Below are positions 22,733 to 34,539 of a DNA stretch of 64,000 nt, one piece after another. Origin of the DNA: Cephalopachus bancanus (Eukaryota > Chordata > Mammalia > Primates > Tarsiidae); the NCBI GenBank assembly GCA_027257055.1, contig JAPVLO010000138.1:7192001-7256000 (forward strand), written 5' to 3'. How positions within the stretch are numbered: position 1 is the stretch's first letter; each line of letters begins with the position of its first letter. The notes beneath the pieces are model-generated. The model searched no databases, was not told the origin of the DNA, and saw only the letters and a program-made list of their open reading frames with translations. A program made the translations under genes and the position numbers.

Positions 22733-23590
22733 TGCCGGGGACCAGCTCCAGCCAGGTTCAGGGTACCCCAAAGGTGGAGACAGCATTGGCTATTGGGGGG
22801 AAGAAGAAAGAAAGAGAGAGAGAGAGAGAGAAGAAAGAGACTGGACTCTGGTCTAGTGCAGAAGTGATGTGTGTTATTGGGAATTACAACGGGTCTTTTA
22901 TACACAAAGTCAGATGTAGGAGGGGCGTCCCCCATCCACAGAAACCTTAATCCATGAAAACTTAATCAATGATTGCCTTTAAACCCTTTTCGTATGATAA
23001 TCTTAAAATCCCATAACAAAGGATAACCTAATCTGTGACTGACATATTCTATAAACCTTTTTCATCCTAAACTGATTGATTTATGCCAAGTTAAACAATT
23101 CTATAGCAGCTTAAGTATTTACTTTACAAACGAAAGTGGCCCTCCCAGAATGTTTGGAATGTGGCCCAGTCCAAAGTTCACAGTGGGCTACCTGCAAGTA
23201 ACCCAGCTGCATTCTTTCAACAAAATGGCTGTCTTCTAAAACTGTATTATATAATTTACACATTCTATAAATCCTAAGATCATGACCCAGAAGCCTATGA
23301 CCAATACTAAGGCTCTTAGATGTGACACAAGTTTGAATTATAAGTTGTGTGAAAGCCAAAACAGCAGTTTGTGGAAGAATGGGAGCAATGAGCTTCTAAA
23401 GTTAGCTGTGTTCATCCCAATCTCAGAGTTTCTATGTTTTGAGCTTACAGGAGCTTAATCTGGTCAGTGCTGAGTAGAAAAAGGGAGGAAATGGGGTCAA
23501 ATAGCTCCTGAATGCATCCTAGTGGTCTCGGGGTCAACGGCCCTTCCTGATCCCTAACGCTCAGTAGGCCTCCATGGCTGGCTCCCAACA
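22733..23590 (-). mobile_element. Solo LTR, ERVK/IAP-like, with 6-bp target duplication
   Basis: An 858-bp element with TG...CA ends sits inside L1 ORF2, flanked by TGGTTC. Read on the minus strand it starts TGTTGGGAGCCAGCC, has a TATAAAAG box (22895-22902), then a CT-rich tract (plus-strand GA repeat at 22806-22840), and ends GGTCCCCGGCA. The 6-bp duplication, the opening bases and the CT-rich R region resemble class II (beta-retrovirus/IAP-like) LTRs. The class is inferred and no internal genes remain. It is younger than the L1. Confidence 0.88.
22895..22902 (-). promoter_or_regulatory. LTR TATA box
   Basis: The minus strand reads TATAAAAG, with about 690 bp of U3 upstream and about 160 bp of R-U5 downstream. 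This orientation fits a normal LTR layout. Confidence 0.65.
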
Positions 23591-25904
23591 TGGTTCAACA
23601 TTCGTAAAACCATAAATGTAATTTAATACATCAACAGATGTCAAAACAAAACCACATGATTATAACATTAGATGCAGAAAAAGCTTTTGATAAAATCCAG
23701 CATCCCTTCTTGATAAAAACCCTCAAACAGCTAGGCATACGGGGAACATACCTCAAAATTGTAAAAGCCATCTACGAGAAATCCACAGCCAGCATACTCC
23801 TAAATGGACAAAAACTGGAACCATTTCCCCTGAAAACTGGAACAAGACACGGATGCCCACTCTCACCCTTCCTGTTCAATATAGTATTGGAAATTTTGGC
23901 TAGAGCAACCAGAGAAGAGAAGGCAATCAGGGGTATTCAAATAGGAAAAGAGGAAGTCAAATTATCTCTTTTTTGCAGATGACATGATTGTGTTCCTTGA
24001 AAACCCAAGAGTATCTGTCAAAAACTTCCTTACACTGATAAAGGATTTGGCAAAGTCTCGGGATATAAAATAAATGTGCAAAAGACAATCACATTTCTTT
24101 ACATCAACAATAAACAAACAGAAACCCAAATAAAAAGCACAATTCCATTCACAATAGCCACAAAAAAAATGAAATACCTTGGCATCTTCCTAACCAGAAA
24201 CGTGAAAGAACTTTACAATGAAAACTACAAAACATTGCTCAAAGAAATCAAAGATGACATAAACAAGTGGAAAAATATCCCATGCTCATGGATTGGAAGA
24301 ATCAACATTGTGAAGATGTCCATCTTACCTAAGGCAATCTACAGATTTAATGCAATACCCATCAAATTACCAGCAAGATTCTTCTCAGACCTAGAAAAAG
24401 AACACAGGAATTCATATGGAAACACAGAGGACCAAGAATAGCCAGAACAATCCTCAGCAAAAAGAAACATAGCAGGTGGTATCACATTACCAGATTTCAA
24501 ACTTTACTATAAAGCTACAATCATCAAAACAGCTTGGTATTGGTACAGGAACAGGCATATAGACCAATGGAATAGAATTGGGTTTCCAGAAGCAAAACCT
24601 CAATTTCTCAACCAAATTATCTTCGACAAAGCCTCCACCACCTACCACTGGGGAGAGGAGAACCTATTCAGTAAATGGTGCTGGGAAAACTAGCTGACCA
24701 CATGCAGAAGATTGAAACAGGATCCCTATCTATCGCCATACACAAAAATTAACTCTAAATGAATCAGAGACCTAAGTGTAAAACTTCAAACCATAAGAAC
24801 TATAGAAAATGAAGGACATACCCTCATGGAAATTGGAACTGGCATCCAATTCCTGAACAAAACTCGAAACCCACAGGCCATAAGAGATAAGATAGACAAG
24901 TGGGACCTCATTAAACTGACAAGCTTCTGCAAAGCCAAAGAAACCATCAAGAGAGCAGGGAGACAGCCTACAGACTGGGAAAAAGTATTTGCCAACTCCA
25001 GGTCTGACAAAGCCTTAACATCTTGGATCTACAAGGAACTCAAACGTGCTGAAAAGAAAAAAACAAACATCCCCATTATAAAATGGGCAAAAGATATGAA
25101 CAGACATTTCTCAAAGGATGACATCTGAGCAGCCAGCGGACACATGAAAAAATGTTCAGCTTCACTAATCATCAGGGAGATGCAAATCAAAACCACACTG
25201 AGATACCATCAAACTCCAGTCAGAATGGCAGCTATCAATAGTTCAAAAATAACAGTTGCTGAAGAGGGTGTGGCAAAAAGAGAACACTTCTACACTGTTG
25301 GTGAGAGTGCAAACTAGTGCAACCTCTGTGGAAAGCAGTATGGCAATTACTAAAAGCTCTAAATATTGACCTCCCATATGACCCTGCAATCCCCCTACTG
25401 GGAATATACCCTGAAGAACTCAAATCACTATATAAAAAAGATACCTGCACACGTATGTTTATCGCAGTATTGTTCACAATAGCAAGAACCTGGAACCAAC
25501 CACGCTGTTCATCAAAAGAGGACTGGATTTTTTAAAATGTGGTTCATATACATGATGGAATACTATGCAGCCATAAAAAAGAACAAAATCATGAATTTTG
25601 CGGCAACCTGGATGGAACTAGAGTCTATAATACTGACTGACCTCTCACAGAAACAAAGATCTGAGTATCACATGTTCTCTCATAGAGTGGACCTTGAACA
25701 TCCAACATAATACTATAAGAAAATGACTGACAGTGGTGGGAAACTATGGGGGGAGGGGAAGGGAGATGGGATTAATGGCAGTAAATATCTGTCTGGGGAC
25801 GGGGAGACACCCCTTATCAACAAGGGTGCCTGAACGAAGCATATTTGCACACCTAACCCTTAACTGTACCCCACAATATCATAATAAAAAATATCAATTA
25901 AAAA

Positions 25905-25918
25905 AAAAACCCACTTTG
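25905..25918. repeat. L1 target-site duplication (right)
   Basis: Second copy of AAAAACCCACTTTG, following the poly(A). Confidence 0.9.
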
Positions 25919-26030
25919 AGAAGAAGCACTCTGTGGATTCCAGGCTTAATGTCAGTAAGTCTAGCAAAGTTCTCCCAAGGGAACAAAAGTCATCATCATT
26001 AGTCCTCTCTGGCCTTGGTGTACAGATTGC
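25919..26030 (+). repeat. Local duplication, copy B, right part
   Basis: Matches 17139-17250 (TTAATGTCAGTAAGTC, TTCTCCCAAGGGAACAAAAG, TCTCTGGCCTTGGT) and ends where an old L1 fragment begins. Confidence 0.9.
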
Positions 26031-26437
26031 CATCATATTATTTTACTCTAATATTGAAAGATACTCAACATCACTCGTCATCAGAGAAGTGCAAATCAAA
26101 ATCACAATGAAATATCGCCTCACATCAGTGAGAATGGCTATTAGAAAAAAATAAAACCAAACAAAAGATAGCAAGTTTGGAAAAGATGTGGAGAAACTGG
26201 AACCCTCTTACACTGTTAGCGTGAATGTAAAATGATGTGACAGCTTTAGAAAACGGTATGATGGTTCCACAAAAACTAAAAATAGAACTACCTTAAGCAA
26301 TCCACCTCTGAGTATATACCCACCATGATTGAAATCAGGATCTCAAAGAGACATCTGCATTCCCAAGTTCACCACAGCTCTAGTCACAATAGCCAGGTTG
26401 TGGAAATAACACAAAAGTCCATTGACAGATAAATAGA

Positions 26438-26776
26438 TGTCTTAGTTTACTCAGGATGCTGTAACAAAAATAAAAAATAAAAAATAAACTGGGTGGTTTA
26501 TAAGCTACAGAAATGTATTTATCACAGTTCTGAAAACTGGAAGTTTGAGATCAGGCTTTCAGCATGATAAGAGTTCTGGTGAGGGGCATTTTCCTGGTTC
26601 ATCGTTGGTCTCAGAACGGGCAAGGGGGGTCTCTGATGAAGTCACTAATCTCATTTATGAAGGTTTAGCCGTCATAGCCTTATAACTCCCAAAGGCCCCG
26701 CTTTCGATTATTATCACATTGGGGATTAGGATTTCAACATATGAACTTTTCGGGACACAACATACAGTCTATAACA
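26438..26776 (-). mobile_element. MaLR/MLT-type LTR, antisense
   Basis: TGTCTTAGTTTACTCAGGATGCTGTAACAA through ACTGGGTGGTTTATAAGC and GATTAGGATTTCAACATATG to ...CTATAACA is the reverse of an MLT1-like LTR. It lies inside the old L1; no intact target duplication is visible. Confidence 0.75.
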
Positions 26777-26891
26777 ACTGGCAAAGAAAAATATATACAC
26801 AGTGAAATAGTATTCATCCTTAAGAAAATTCTGCCATTTGTAGCAATTTAGATGCACCTGAAGGACATTAAACCAAGTGAAATAAGACAGT

Positions 26892-27200
26892 AGCCATGAG
26901 GAGTGGCTCAAGTCTGTATTCTCAGCACTTTGGGAGGTGGAGGCGGGAGAATCACCTGAGCTCCAGGGTTTGAGAACAGCCTGAGCAACATGGCGAGACC
27001 TCGTGTCTACAATAAATAAAGAAATTAGATGGGTGTGGTAGCATATGCTTGTGGTTCCAGCTACTTGGAAGGCTGAGGAGGAAGGATCACCTGAGCCCAG
27101 CAGGTTGAGGCTGCGGTGGCCGTGAGCATGCCACTGCACTCCAGCCTGGGCAATAGAGTGAGACTGACTCAAAAATAAATAAATAAATACGTAAATACAT
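26892..27200 (+). mobile_element. Alu SINE
   Basis: Dimeric Alu with a diverged 5' end (AGCCATGAGGAGTGGCTCA) and an (AAAT)n tail. TGAAATAAGAC flanks both sides (near 26878 and 27203). Confidence 0.92.
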
Positions 27201-27661
27201 AATGAAATAAGACCGTCAGAGAAGGATAAATACAACATTCCATTTGTATGAGGGCCTAAAATAGTCAAATTCGTAGAATGAAAGAATAGAACCGTGGTTA
27301 CCAGGGACCAGAAAGAGAGAGAAATAAGTATCTTTTTCAATGGTCTAAGGTTTTAGTTATGTAATATAAGTTATTTCTAGCGATACGCTGTCCAACTTAG
27401 TCCCTTTAGTTAACAACATCGTTGTATGCACTTAAAAATGTATTTAGAGGGTAGACCTCATGCTAAGTATAATTACCAAAAAAAAAAAAAGGTACACAAA
27501 CTTTTGGAGGTGATGGATATTTCTATTACCTTGATTATGGTGATAGTTTCACATATGTATGCTTATGTCCAAAGCCATCAAATTACATTCATTAAAAATG
27601 CCCAGTTTATTACATATTCATTGTACCTCAATAAAAGTCTAATGTAATAGAAGTTAGAATA

Positions 27662-27795
27662 TTTCTTTTTTTGAATTTTTTTATTTTAAAGATGTGGGGA
27701 ACAATGCAGAATTAGATATACAAATGTTCATTATTCAGGTACCCTTGTTGATGAGGTAAGCCCCCCACCATTCCCTGGCAGTTTCCCACTACTAT
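27662..27795 (-). mobile_element. L1 3' tail, antisense, very short
   Basis: A T-rich tail followed by GATGTGGGGAACAATGCAG, ATTATTCAGGTACCCTTG and GGCAGTTTCCCACTACT; about 130 bp only. Confidence 0.8.
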
Positions 27796-27955
27796 TTCTA
27801 ATAGTTCTAATGAGTTATAGAAATAGAGATATATAGTAAATTTTTCTTTTTGGATCTCACATGTAGAGACAGTTGATTTAATCACTCTCTACATTCACAA
27901 AATATTATTATGTTTGTGCTCTTGCTTTTACCTCACTTAAAAATTTTCATGTTTA

Positions 27956-28258
27956 GCCGGGCTCGGTGGCTCAACCTGTAATCCCGCGCCTTTGGGAGGC
28001 TGAGGTGAGTGGATTGCCTGAGCCCACGGGTTCGAGACCCGCCTGGGCAGCGAGACCTCATCTCTACAATAAATCAAAAAATCAGCCGGGCGTGGTAGCG
28101 CATGCCTGTAATTCTGGCTACTTGGAAGGCTGAGGAGGAAGGATCACCGGAGCCCAGCAGGTCGAGGCTGCGGTGGCCGGGAGCAGCCACTGCACTCCAG
28201 TCTGGGCGACAGAGTGAGACTCCAACTCAAAAAAAAAAAAAAATAAAAAAAATAAAAT
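27956..28258 (+). mobile_element. Alu SINE, young lineage type
   Basis: GCCGGGCTCGGTGGCTCAAC to GACTCCAACTC plus poly(A), with many CpGs retained. TCATGTTT flanks both sides. A good reference copy of the local Alu subfamily. Confidence 0.96.
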
Positions 28259-28318
28259 GTCATGTTTTATATATATCCCTAAGCTGAATGTATTTTCAAA
28301 GATATTTAATATGCATTT

Positions 28319-30215
28319 CTTTTTTTTCTCAATTTTTTCAAACTATTTTTATTTTTTTTTATTTTAAAGACTTGGGGTACAATTCAGGGATAGGTATGCA
28401 AGTGTCCATTATGCAGGTACCCTTGTTGATGAGGTGTGTACACCTCCCCGGCAGATTCCCACTACTACCAATCCTGCCTCCCCACCCCCTTTCCTGAGCA
28501 AGTTCCTACTATTGCCAATCCTTTTCTTATAGCATTATGATTGTTCAAGGACCACTTACGAGTGAGAATATGTGATACTCAGTTCTTTGTTTCTGTGATA
28601 GATCACTCAGTATGATAGACTCTTAGTCCATCCAAGTTGCTGTGAAGTTCATAATTTTGTCCTTCCTTATGACTGCATAATATTCCATCATGTATAAGTA
28701 CCACATTTTTTATCCAGTCCTCTTATTGTGGGCAGCACGGTGAGTTCCATGTTTTTACTATTGTGAACAATGCTGCAATAAACATATGTGTGAAGTTATC
28801 TTTTTCCTAGAACGATTTGAGTTCCTCTGGGTATATTCCCAGTAGGGGGATTGTGGGGTCGTAGGGAAGTTTGATTTTTAGATCTTTTGGGAATCGTCAA
28901 AGTTTTCGACAGAGATTGTATTAGGTTACATCCCACCAACAGTGTAGATGTGTTTCCTTTTCCCTGCATCCTCTCCAGAATCTGTTGTTTTTTAAGTTAT
29001 TGATGATGGCTATCCTGACTGGAGTTAGGTGTATCTCAGTTTTAATTTGCATTTCTTTGATGACTAGTAAGGCTGAGCATTTCTTCATGTATCTGTTAGC
29101 TGCTCATATGTCTTCTTTTGAGAACTGTCTATTCATATTTTTTGCTCACTTTGTAAAGGGGCTGTTTGTTTTTTTCTTTTCGGCGCTGTTGAGTTCTTTG
29201 TAGATCCTAGATGTTAGGCCTTTGTCAGACATACAGTTAGCAAATAGTTTTTTCCCATTCTGTGGGTTGTCTCCCTGTGCTCTTAATGGTTTCTTTGGCT
29301 TTGCAGAAGCCTGTCAGTTTTATGAGGTCCCAACTTGTCTATCTTACCTCTTAAGGTATTGGCACTTGGGGTTTTGATCAGAAACTGGTTGCCAGTTCCA
29401 ATTTTCATAAGATTGTCTCCTGCATTTTCTAAGGTTCTTATAGTTTGAGGTTTAGAGCTGATGTTTGTGTATGGTGATAGGTAGCGGTCTTGTTTTAATC
29501 TTCTGCATGTGATCAACCAGTTTTCCCAGCACCATTTACTCAATTGGTTCTCCTCTCCCCAGTGGTTGGTGGTGGAGGCTTTGTCAAAAATGAGTTGGTT
29601 GAGAAATTGAGGTTGAAATTGAGGTTTTGCTTCCAGAATCTCTATCCTGTTTCATTGGTATATGCCGGTTCTTGTACCAATACTGGGCGGTTTTGATTAT
29701 TGTAGCTTTACAATAAATTTTAAAGTCTGGGAGTGTGATACCTCATGTTTTTTTGTTTTTGTTTTTGTTTTTGGTGTTTTTTTTTGCTGAGGATTGTTTT
29801 GGCTATTCGGGGTCATTTATGTTTTCATATGAATTCCTGTATTGTTTCTAAGTCTGAGAAGAATGCTGCTGGTAATTTAATGGGTATTGCATTAAGTGTA
29901 TAATCTATAGATTGTCTTTGGTAGAATGGACATCTTAACAATGTTGATTCTTCCAATCCATGAGTATGGAATATTTTTCCACTTGTTTGTGTCATCTTTG
30001 ATTTCTTTGAGCAGTGTTTTGTAGTTTTTGTTGTAAGAGTCCTTCACATCTCTGGTTAGGAAGATGCCACAGTATTTCATTTGTGTGTGTGTGTGACTAC
30101 TGTGAAGGGAATTGTGCTTTTTATTTGGGTTTCTGTTTGTTTATTGTTGGTGTATAGAAATGCTACTGTCTTTTGCATGTTTATTTTATACCCTGAGACT
30201 GAGTCCTTTATCAGT
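28319..30215 (-). mobile_element. 5'-truncated L1 (about 1.9 kb), antisense
   Basis: The plus strand starts with a T-rich tail and GACTTGGGGTACAATTCAGG, then runs through the complement of the ORF2 C-terminus (CATTTACTCAATTGGTTCTC; TTCTTCCAATCCATGAGTATGG). Direct repeats ATATGCATTT at 28309-28318 and 30216-30225 flank it. Antisense frames of 62-86 codons are ORF2 scraps. A G/T-rich interruption lies near 29740-29790. Confidence 0.92.
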
Positions 30216-30229
30216 ATATGCATTTATTT

Positions 30230-31084
30230 TCAATCGAGTTAAATAGCATTATATTATATATCTAATTCCATTTCTTACTTTTTAAAAAAATTCAACCATA
30301 TATTTTAAGGTCCATGCACGTTCCTAATTGGGCAAAGACTCTATCTATTACTCTTAGTTACTGTAGACCACTCCTAGATGTATATCTACTTTATTTTTCC
30401 TTCCCATTCTCTCACTGCCTGCTACCCAGTTTTCAGATCAAATTTGTTCTCAAATTAATGACAACAAAAATTTTGCTTTCTTATGGGCTTGTGTGGGATT
30501 TCTTTAAGGTGTATTGACCTAAGTGAAATTTCTTGGTTATAGATAAGGTGACCAAGCCATGAATCAATAGATTGTGACACTTTGAGAATGAGAGCAGATG
30601 CTACCAATAATCACACCCAAACAGGAATAAGTCTGCACTGTTTAATCACACAGGGATATTGAAAATGTGCAACTGTTTAATGTGACTCAATACTGCCACA
30701 ATGATTCCCAAAATGGCTCCACAAATCACATGTCCACAAACTCTTGTCAATATATTGTACAATAAGTATAAATTAATAGTATTGTTTTACATTTTTATTT
30801 TTTATGTCAGTTAGTTGATATGCCCATTAATATAAGTGCTAAGCTTAATTGTTATTTCTCTAAATTACTTATTCAATTTTTTGCACATGTATCTGTTAGA
30901 GTCATTCTGTTTTTCCTGTTCATTTGCAAGATTTTCTATATATGTTCTTGATAAAACTTTTTCTTTCATTAATAAATGATGTAAACGTCTTCTTGTAAGT
31001 TGGTCTCTCTCTCTGTTGACTTTCACCATGCTCTGTATTATAGGGTTTTTACTAGGCAACAGAGATACACTCATGCTTTTTTAA
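30230..31084. other. Unassigned, possibly old antisense L1
   Basis: Texture near 30850-31080 resembles the complement of an L1M ORF2, but no block is convincing. No gene seen. Confidence 0.35.
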
Positions 31085-33840
31085 TAAGTTGTATTGAGTA
31101 ATTTATATCAACAACTTTTGCCAGTTGAAAATATACAATTTGATATATTTTGACAAATCTGTGCAGCCTGGTATCCAAAAACCAAAAAATGTATTTTGTT
31201 TTTTATCACCCACTGAAGTTCTGTCCTGTCTGTTTGCAGTTAGTCTCCTGCCTCCTTCCTGAGTGCTGAGTAAAATTGATTTTCTATCATTCTAGTTATG
31301 CTTTTTTCTAGAATATTCTTTAAATGAAATTAGAGTAGTCTTTTTCTATAACTCATTTTATTTAGCACAATACTTTTGAAAATTTTCCATATTTTTATCT
31401 GTATCAATAACTAGTTATTATTTTATTGTTGAGTAGTATTTTACTTTGAGTATAAAACCCAGTTTATACATTCACATTTTAAGAAAATGTATTGATGTTT
31501 TGTCAGTTGTTTTGGTTTAGAAATTATGCATAAAGCTGTTGTGAAAATAGAAGGGCAAGTGTTTGTGTTCAGGTATACAGTCATTTTCTTGGATAAATGC
31601 TTAGAAATGGAATCACTAGTTTTGATGGTAAACATAAAGCAAAATTTACACCTATTCCCCAAAGTGACTATATTATTTTGCATTTCACTAGCAATGTGTC
31701 AGAGCTCTAATTGTTTTAAAATACGTTATTACTATTGTCAGATTTTTAAAAAAAATTTAGTTATCATTGTAGCTGTATAATCATAACTTACTAAAATTCT
31801 ATTCTGAGTAAAAGGGTTTTATTAAATGAATGTTTAGCAAACATTTTCTCCCAGTTATTGAATTGTATTTTCAATGTCGTAAGAGTACATTTTGGAGAGA
31901 AAAACTTTTCTTTATTATTAATTTTAATTAAGACCAATGTGTTAATATTTTTTATAGTTCTTGTTTTTGCAAAAAAAATTGTTCATTTTCTACTTAGAAA
32001 ACCTCTTTATAACCCTGCTTTATTTTGAGTTTATCACATGTTTTTATCTAAAAATTGAATAGTTATAGATCTTGTATTTAGATTCATAATTCATTTTCTG
32101 TTAAATTTTTTTATAATGTGAAATAAAGATTGAGGTTCCTGATTTTTATGTATGATAGTCAATTATTCTAACAACATTTGTTTAAAATATCATCCTTTTA
32201 TTGTTACTTTAAAAAATCATTTACTTATATGCATATCTGTACACCCTCCTGTCTATTCATTGATCTACAGATAACTATAGATAGTTTCTGCCAATACTAG
32301 ACTGATCTGATTATTGAAGCTTTAAAATAGTGCTTCTCTTACAACTTGTTTGTTATTTTTCAAAATCATTTTGGACATTCTAAGTCCATTTCATTGCCAT
32401 ATAAACATTAGAAAAACTTGTCACTTTGTATTTAAAAGCCTATTGTAATCCTGATAAGGATTACATTGGATCTTTATATCAATTTGGAAAAATCACATAT
32501 TAACAACTTTGCACCTCACAGTTCATAAGCATAATGTATCCATTAATTAAGATTTTCTTAATTAAAATTTTCTTAATTGATATTTTATTAAGTAATAGTT
32601 TATTTAACTTTAATTTCCAGAAATTTACTGCTAACAGTAGAATGCAATTTATTTTTTTCACAGTTACCTTGTATCTTTTGATATTATTCAACTCTTGTAT
32701 GACTTTTATTAGCGCTCTAGTGGATTCCATATGATTTTCACATTCTCCTTTCTAAACTCAACAAATTTTGTTTATTCTACGTTTTGTTGCTGTGGCTAAA
32801 ATTTCCAGTAAATCATGAAATATGTGGTGAGAACAGGTATTATTGACCTCTTCCTGATTTTAAGGGAAATGACTTTTGTATGAAGTCAGCAGTAGAATTT
32901 TATAAGATGGTGTCTATCAGGTTAAAAAGTTCTCTTACTACTTGTCTACCAGTTTTTATCATAAATGTGGGTTGTGCTTTTTGATTCTAGAGATTACAAA
33001 GTTTGTATAGTCATAACATACTAACAATTTCATATCTTTCTAGATGCCATTGGTAAAATGTTAAGAATTTATTAATGAATGTTATTATTATTGGTCTGTA
33101 GTTTTGTTTGTTTTTGATAGGGTTTGGCTTTAGGGTATTCTTCACCTCAAAATGAGTTGGCAATTTCTCCTTCTTAACTTTTCTGTAAGAGGTTATTTAT
33201 TTATTTATTTTTTATTTATTTTTGAGTTGGAGTCTCACTCTGTCACCCAGACTGGAGTGCAGTGGCCGCTCCTGGCCACCGCAGCCTCGACCTGCCCGGC
33301 TCCAACGATCCTTCCACCTCAGCCTTCCAAGTAGCTGGAACTACAGGCGCGCACTACCACACCTGGCTGATTTTTTGATTTATTGTAGAGATGAGGTCTC
33401 CCTGCCCAGGCGGGTCTCGAACCCAGGGGCTCAGGCAATCCACTCACCTCAGCCTCCCAAGGCGCGGGATTATAGGCTGCGCCATCGAGCCTGGCTGTAA
33501 GAGGTTATTTAAGGTTTGTATTATTTCTTTCCCAAATGTTTGGAAGAACAGGTCACTGAGGCTGCCAAGGCCTGAAATTTTGTGCTTGTGAGACATATTT
33601 TGAATATGTCTTCTTTAATAAAGAAGGAGGTACTGAGGTCATCAAATTTTTCCATGTAAGTTTTATTCGTTTGTGGATTCCTAAGAAATCTATTTATTTC
33701 ATTGTATTCAATTTAAGAATTGGTTAACAACATTTTCTTATTTTCATTTTGATACACATAGAATTTGGAGTGCCGTCCTCTCTTTCATTCTTGCAATTGG
33801 AACTTTGTGTTTCTACTTCTCCTTTATGCTTTCATTTGAT
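31085..33840 (-). mobile_element. Old L1 (L1M/ME grade), antisense
   Basis: The plus strand reads ATACAATTTGATATATTTTGAC (old L1 3' UTR complement), then segments of the ORF2 complement (TGGATAAATGCTTAGAAATGG; CCTCTCTTTCATTCTTGCAATT near 33780). Highly diverged and split by an Alu. Confidence 0.6.
33199..33494 (-). mobile_element. Alu SINE, antisense, young lineage type
   Basis: A perfect 16-bp target duplication CTGTAAGAGGTTATTT flanks it at 33183-33198 and 33495-33510. The A-rich tail complement is an (ATTT)n run. Confidence 0.96.
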
Positions 33841-33844
33841 GAGT

Positions 33845-34535
33845 CCACCTCTTTTCTGGTGACTCATTCCATACTTTTGTCCCTTCCTCCCACACATGAG
33901 CCAGTCTTTTCTCTTTCCCTTATAGTTTTCCAGAACTCTCGTCAATATGCAACTGCATCATATGCAATATTTTACTTCCCAAATCTTAGCCTCTCTGCTT
34001 TCTTCAAACTCTGATGTATATTTCCTTAACTCTCCAAGACTGCCAGAATCTGAGTTTTCCCTCTGTTTTGTAATCTGGAAGCAAATTAGAATCACCTTGT
34101 TTGTTTCTCTTATCTCATGCATCACTGCATTGAGCTGCATACTGCACTGTTTTATATATTTTTGTCTGGTTTTCCTTTATTTAAAGCATTTGGGCTAATT
34201 CAGTGCTTTATGGCTAGAAGTAGAAACTAAAATATACCTCTAAATCTGAACAACAGATATCAAAAAAAGTTACATTAAACTACCAAGTGATTAAAGTTTA
34301 AAATTTGTTGTGTTTAAAATAAGATGCTGACAAAAATGCTTATTTCTTTCATTCAACTTTTAACTCAATGGCTTAGCAGTGGAGTAAAATAACATGTCTC
34401 ATAAATTTACAAAGAAGCAAATCATAAATTGTAATCTAGTAGTCATACTCAATACATCATCAATATGAAAGCCATCATATTCCTATGCACTAAAAGCAAT
34501 TATAATAGAATATATACTTTACGAGTGGGCAAAAA
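33845..34535. other. Unassigned
   Basis: No recognised repeat. Short open frames on both strands (60-83 codons) overlap each other and have no domain. Confidence 0.45.
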
Positions 34536-34539
34536 TTTG

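Larger units (their letters stand above)
21012..25710 (+). pseudogene. L1 ORF2 (endonuclease-reverse transcriptase), broken
   Basis: ORF2p nicks target DNA and reverse-transcribes L1 RNA. ATG 21012 begins a decayed endonuclease domain (CLQETTHLKG near 21130; DLIDTYRTLHPK near 21535). The sequence at 21190-21480 is scrambled. The reverse transcriptase part has [17 protein letters not shown] and [15 protein letters not shown], ending at 22732 where a solo LTR interrupts. It resumes at 23597 with [10 protein letters not shown] and [15 protein letters not shown] one-base frameshift in a T run at about 23970 precedes the catalytic ADD codons at 23975-23983. The Cys-rich C-terminus (LLHCW, DPAIPLLGIYP) is at 25270-25410. 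The many stops rule out activity. Confidence 0.93.
18388..25904 (+). mobile_element. Full-length L1 element, inactive
   Basis: The element has a CpG-rich 5' UTR (18388-20144), ORF1 (20145-20934), ORF2 (21012-25710) and a 3' UTR with a G-rich stretch (GGGGGGAGGGGAAGGGAGAT near 25750), then AATAAAA and poly(A). A 14-bp target duplication flanks it. It contains an Alu (19009-19292) and a solo LTR (22733-23590). Without these it is about 6.3 kb. ORF1 has a premature stop and ORF2 is broken several times. It belongs to the primate L1 lineage and is the youngest long L1 in the window. A stretch at 21190-21480 is scrambled and may be poor assembly. Confidence 0.95.
26035..27655 (+). mobile_element. 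Old L1 3' part, interrupted by LTR and Alu
   Basis: Blocks at 26035-26437, 26777-26890 and 27203-27655 form one sense L1: ATCAGAGAAGTGCAAATCAA, AATAGTATTCATCCTTAAG, GTTACCAGGGACCAG, and a 3' end TTGTACCTCAATAAAAGTCT. A MaLR-type LTR and an Alu interrupt it. Diverged L1M grade. Confidence 0.75.

Noticed and set aside
22733..23590. Plus-strand orientation of the solo LTR
   Set aside because: The plus strand lacks a sensible TATA and polyadenylation order. The minus strand has TATAAAAG, a CT-rich R region and an IAP-like opening.
20145..25710. Active L1 coding for retrotransposition
   Set aside because: ORF1 has a premature stop. ORF2 has a scrambled endonuclease, an LTR insertion and a frameshift before the catalytic ADD.
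26726..27340. 204-codon minus-strand frame, the longest non-L1-coding frame
   Set aside because: It runs through an Alu complement and L1/LTR flanks with no independent domain. Chance read-through.
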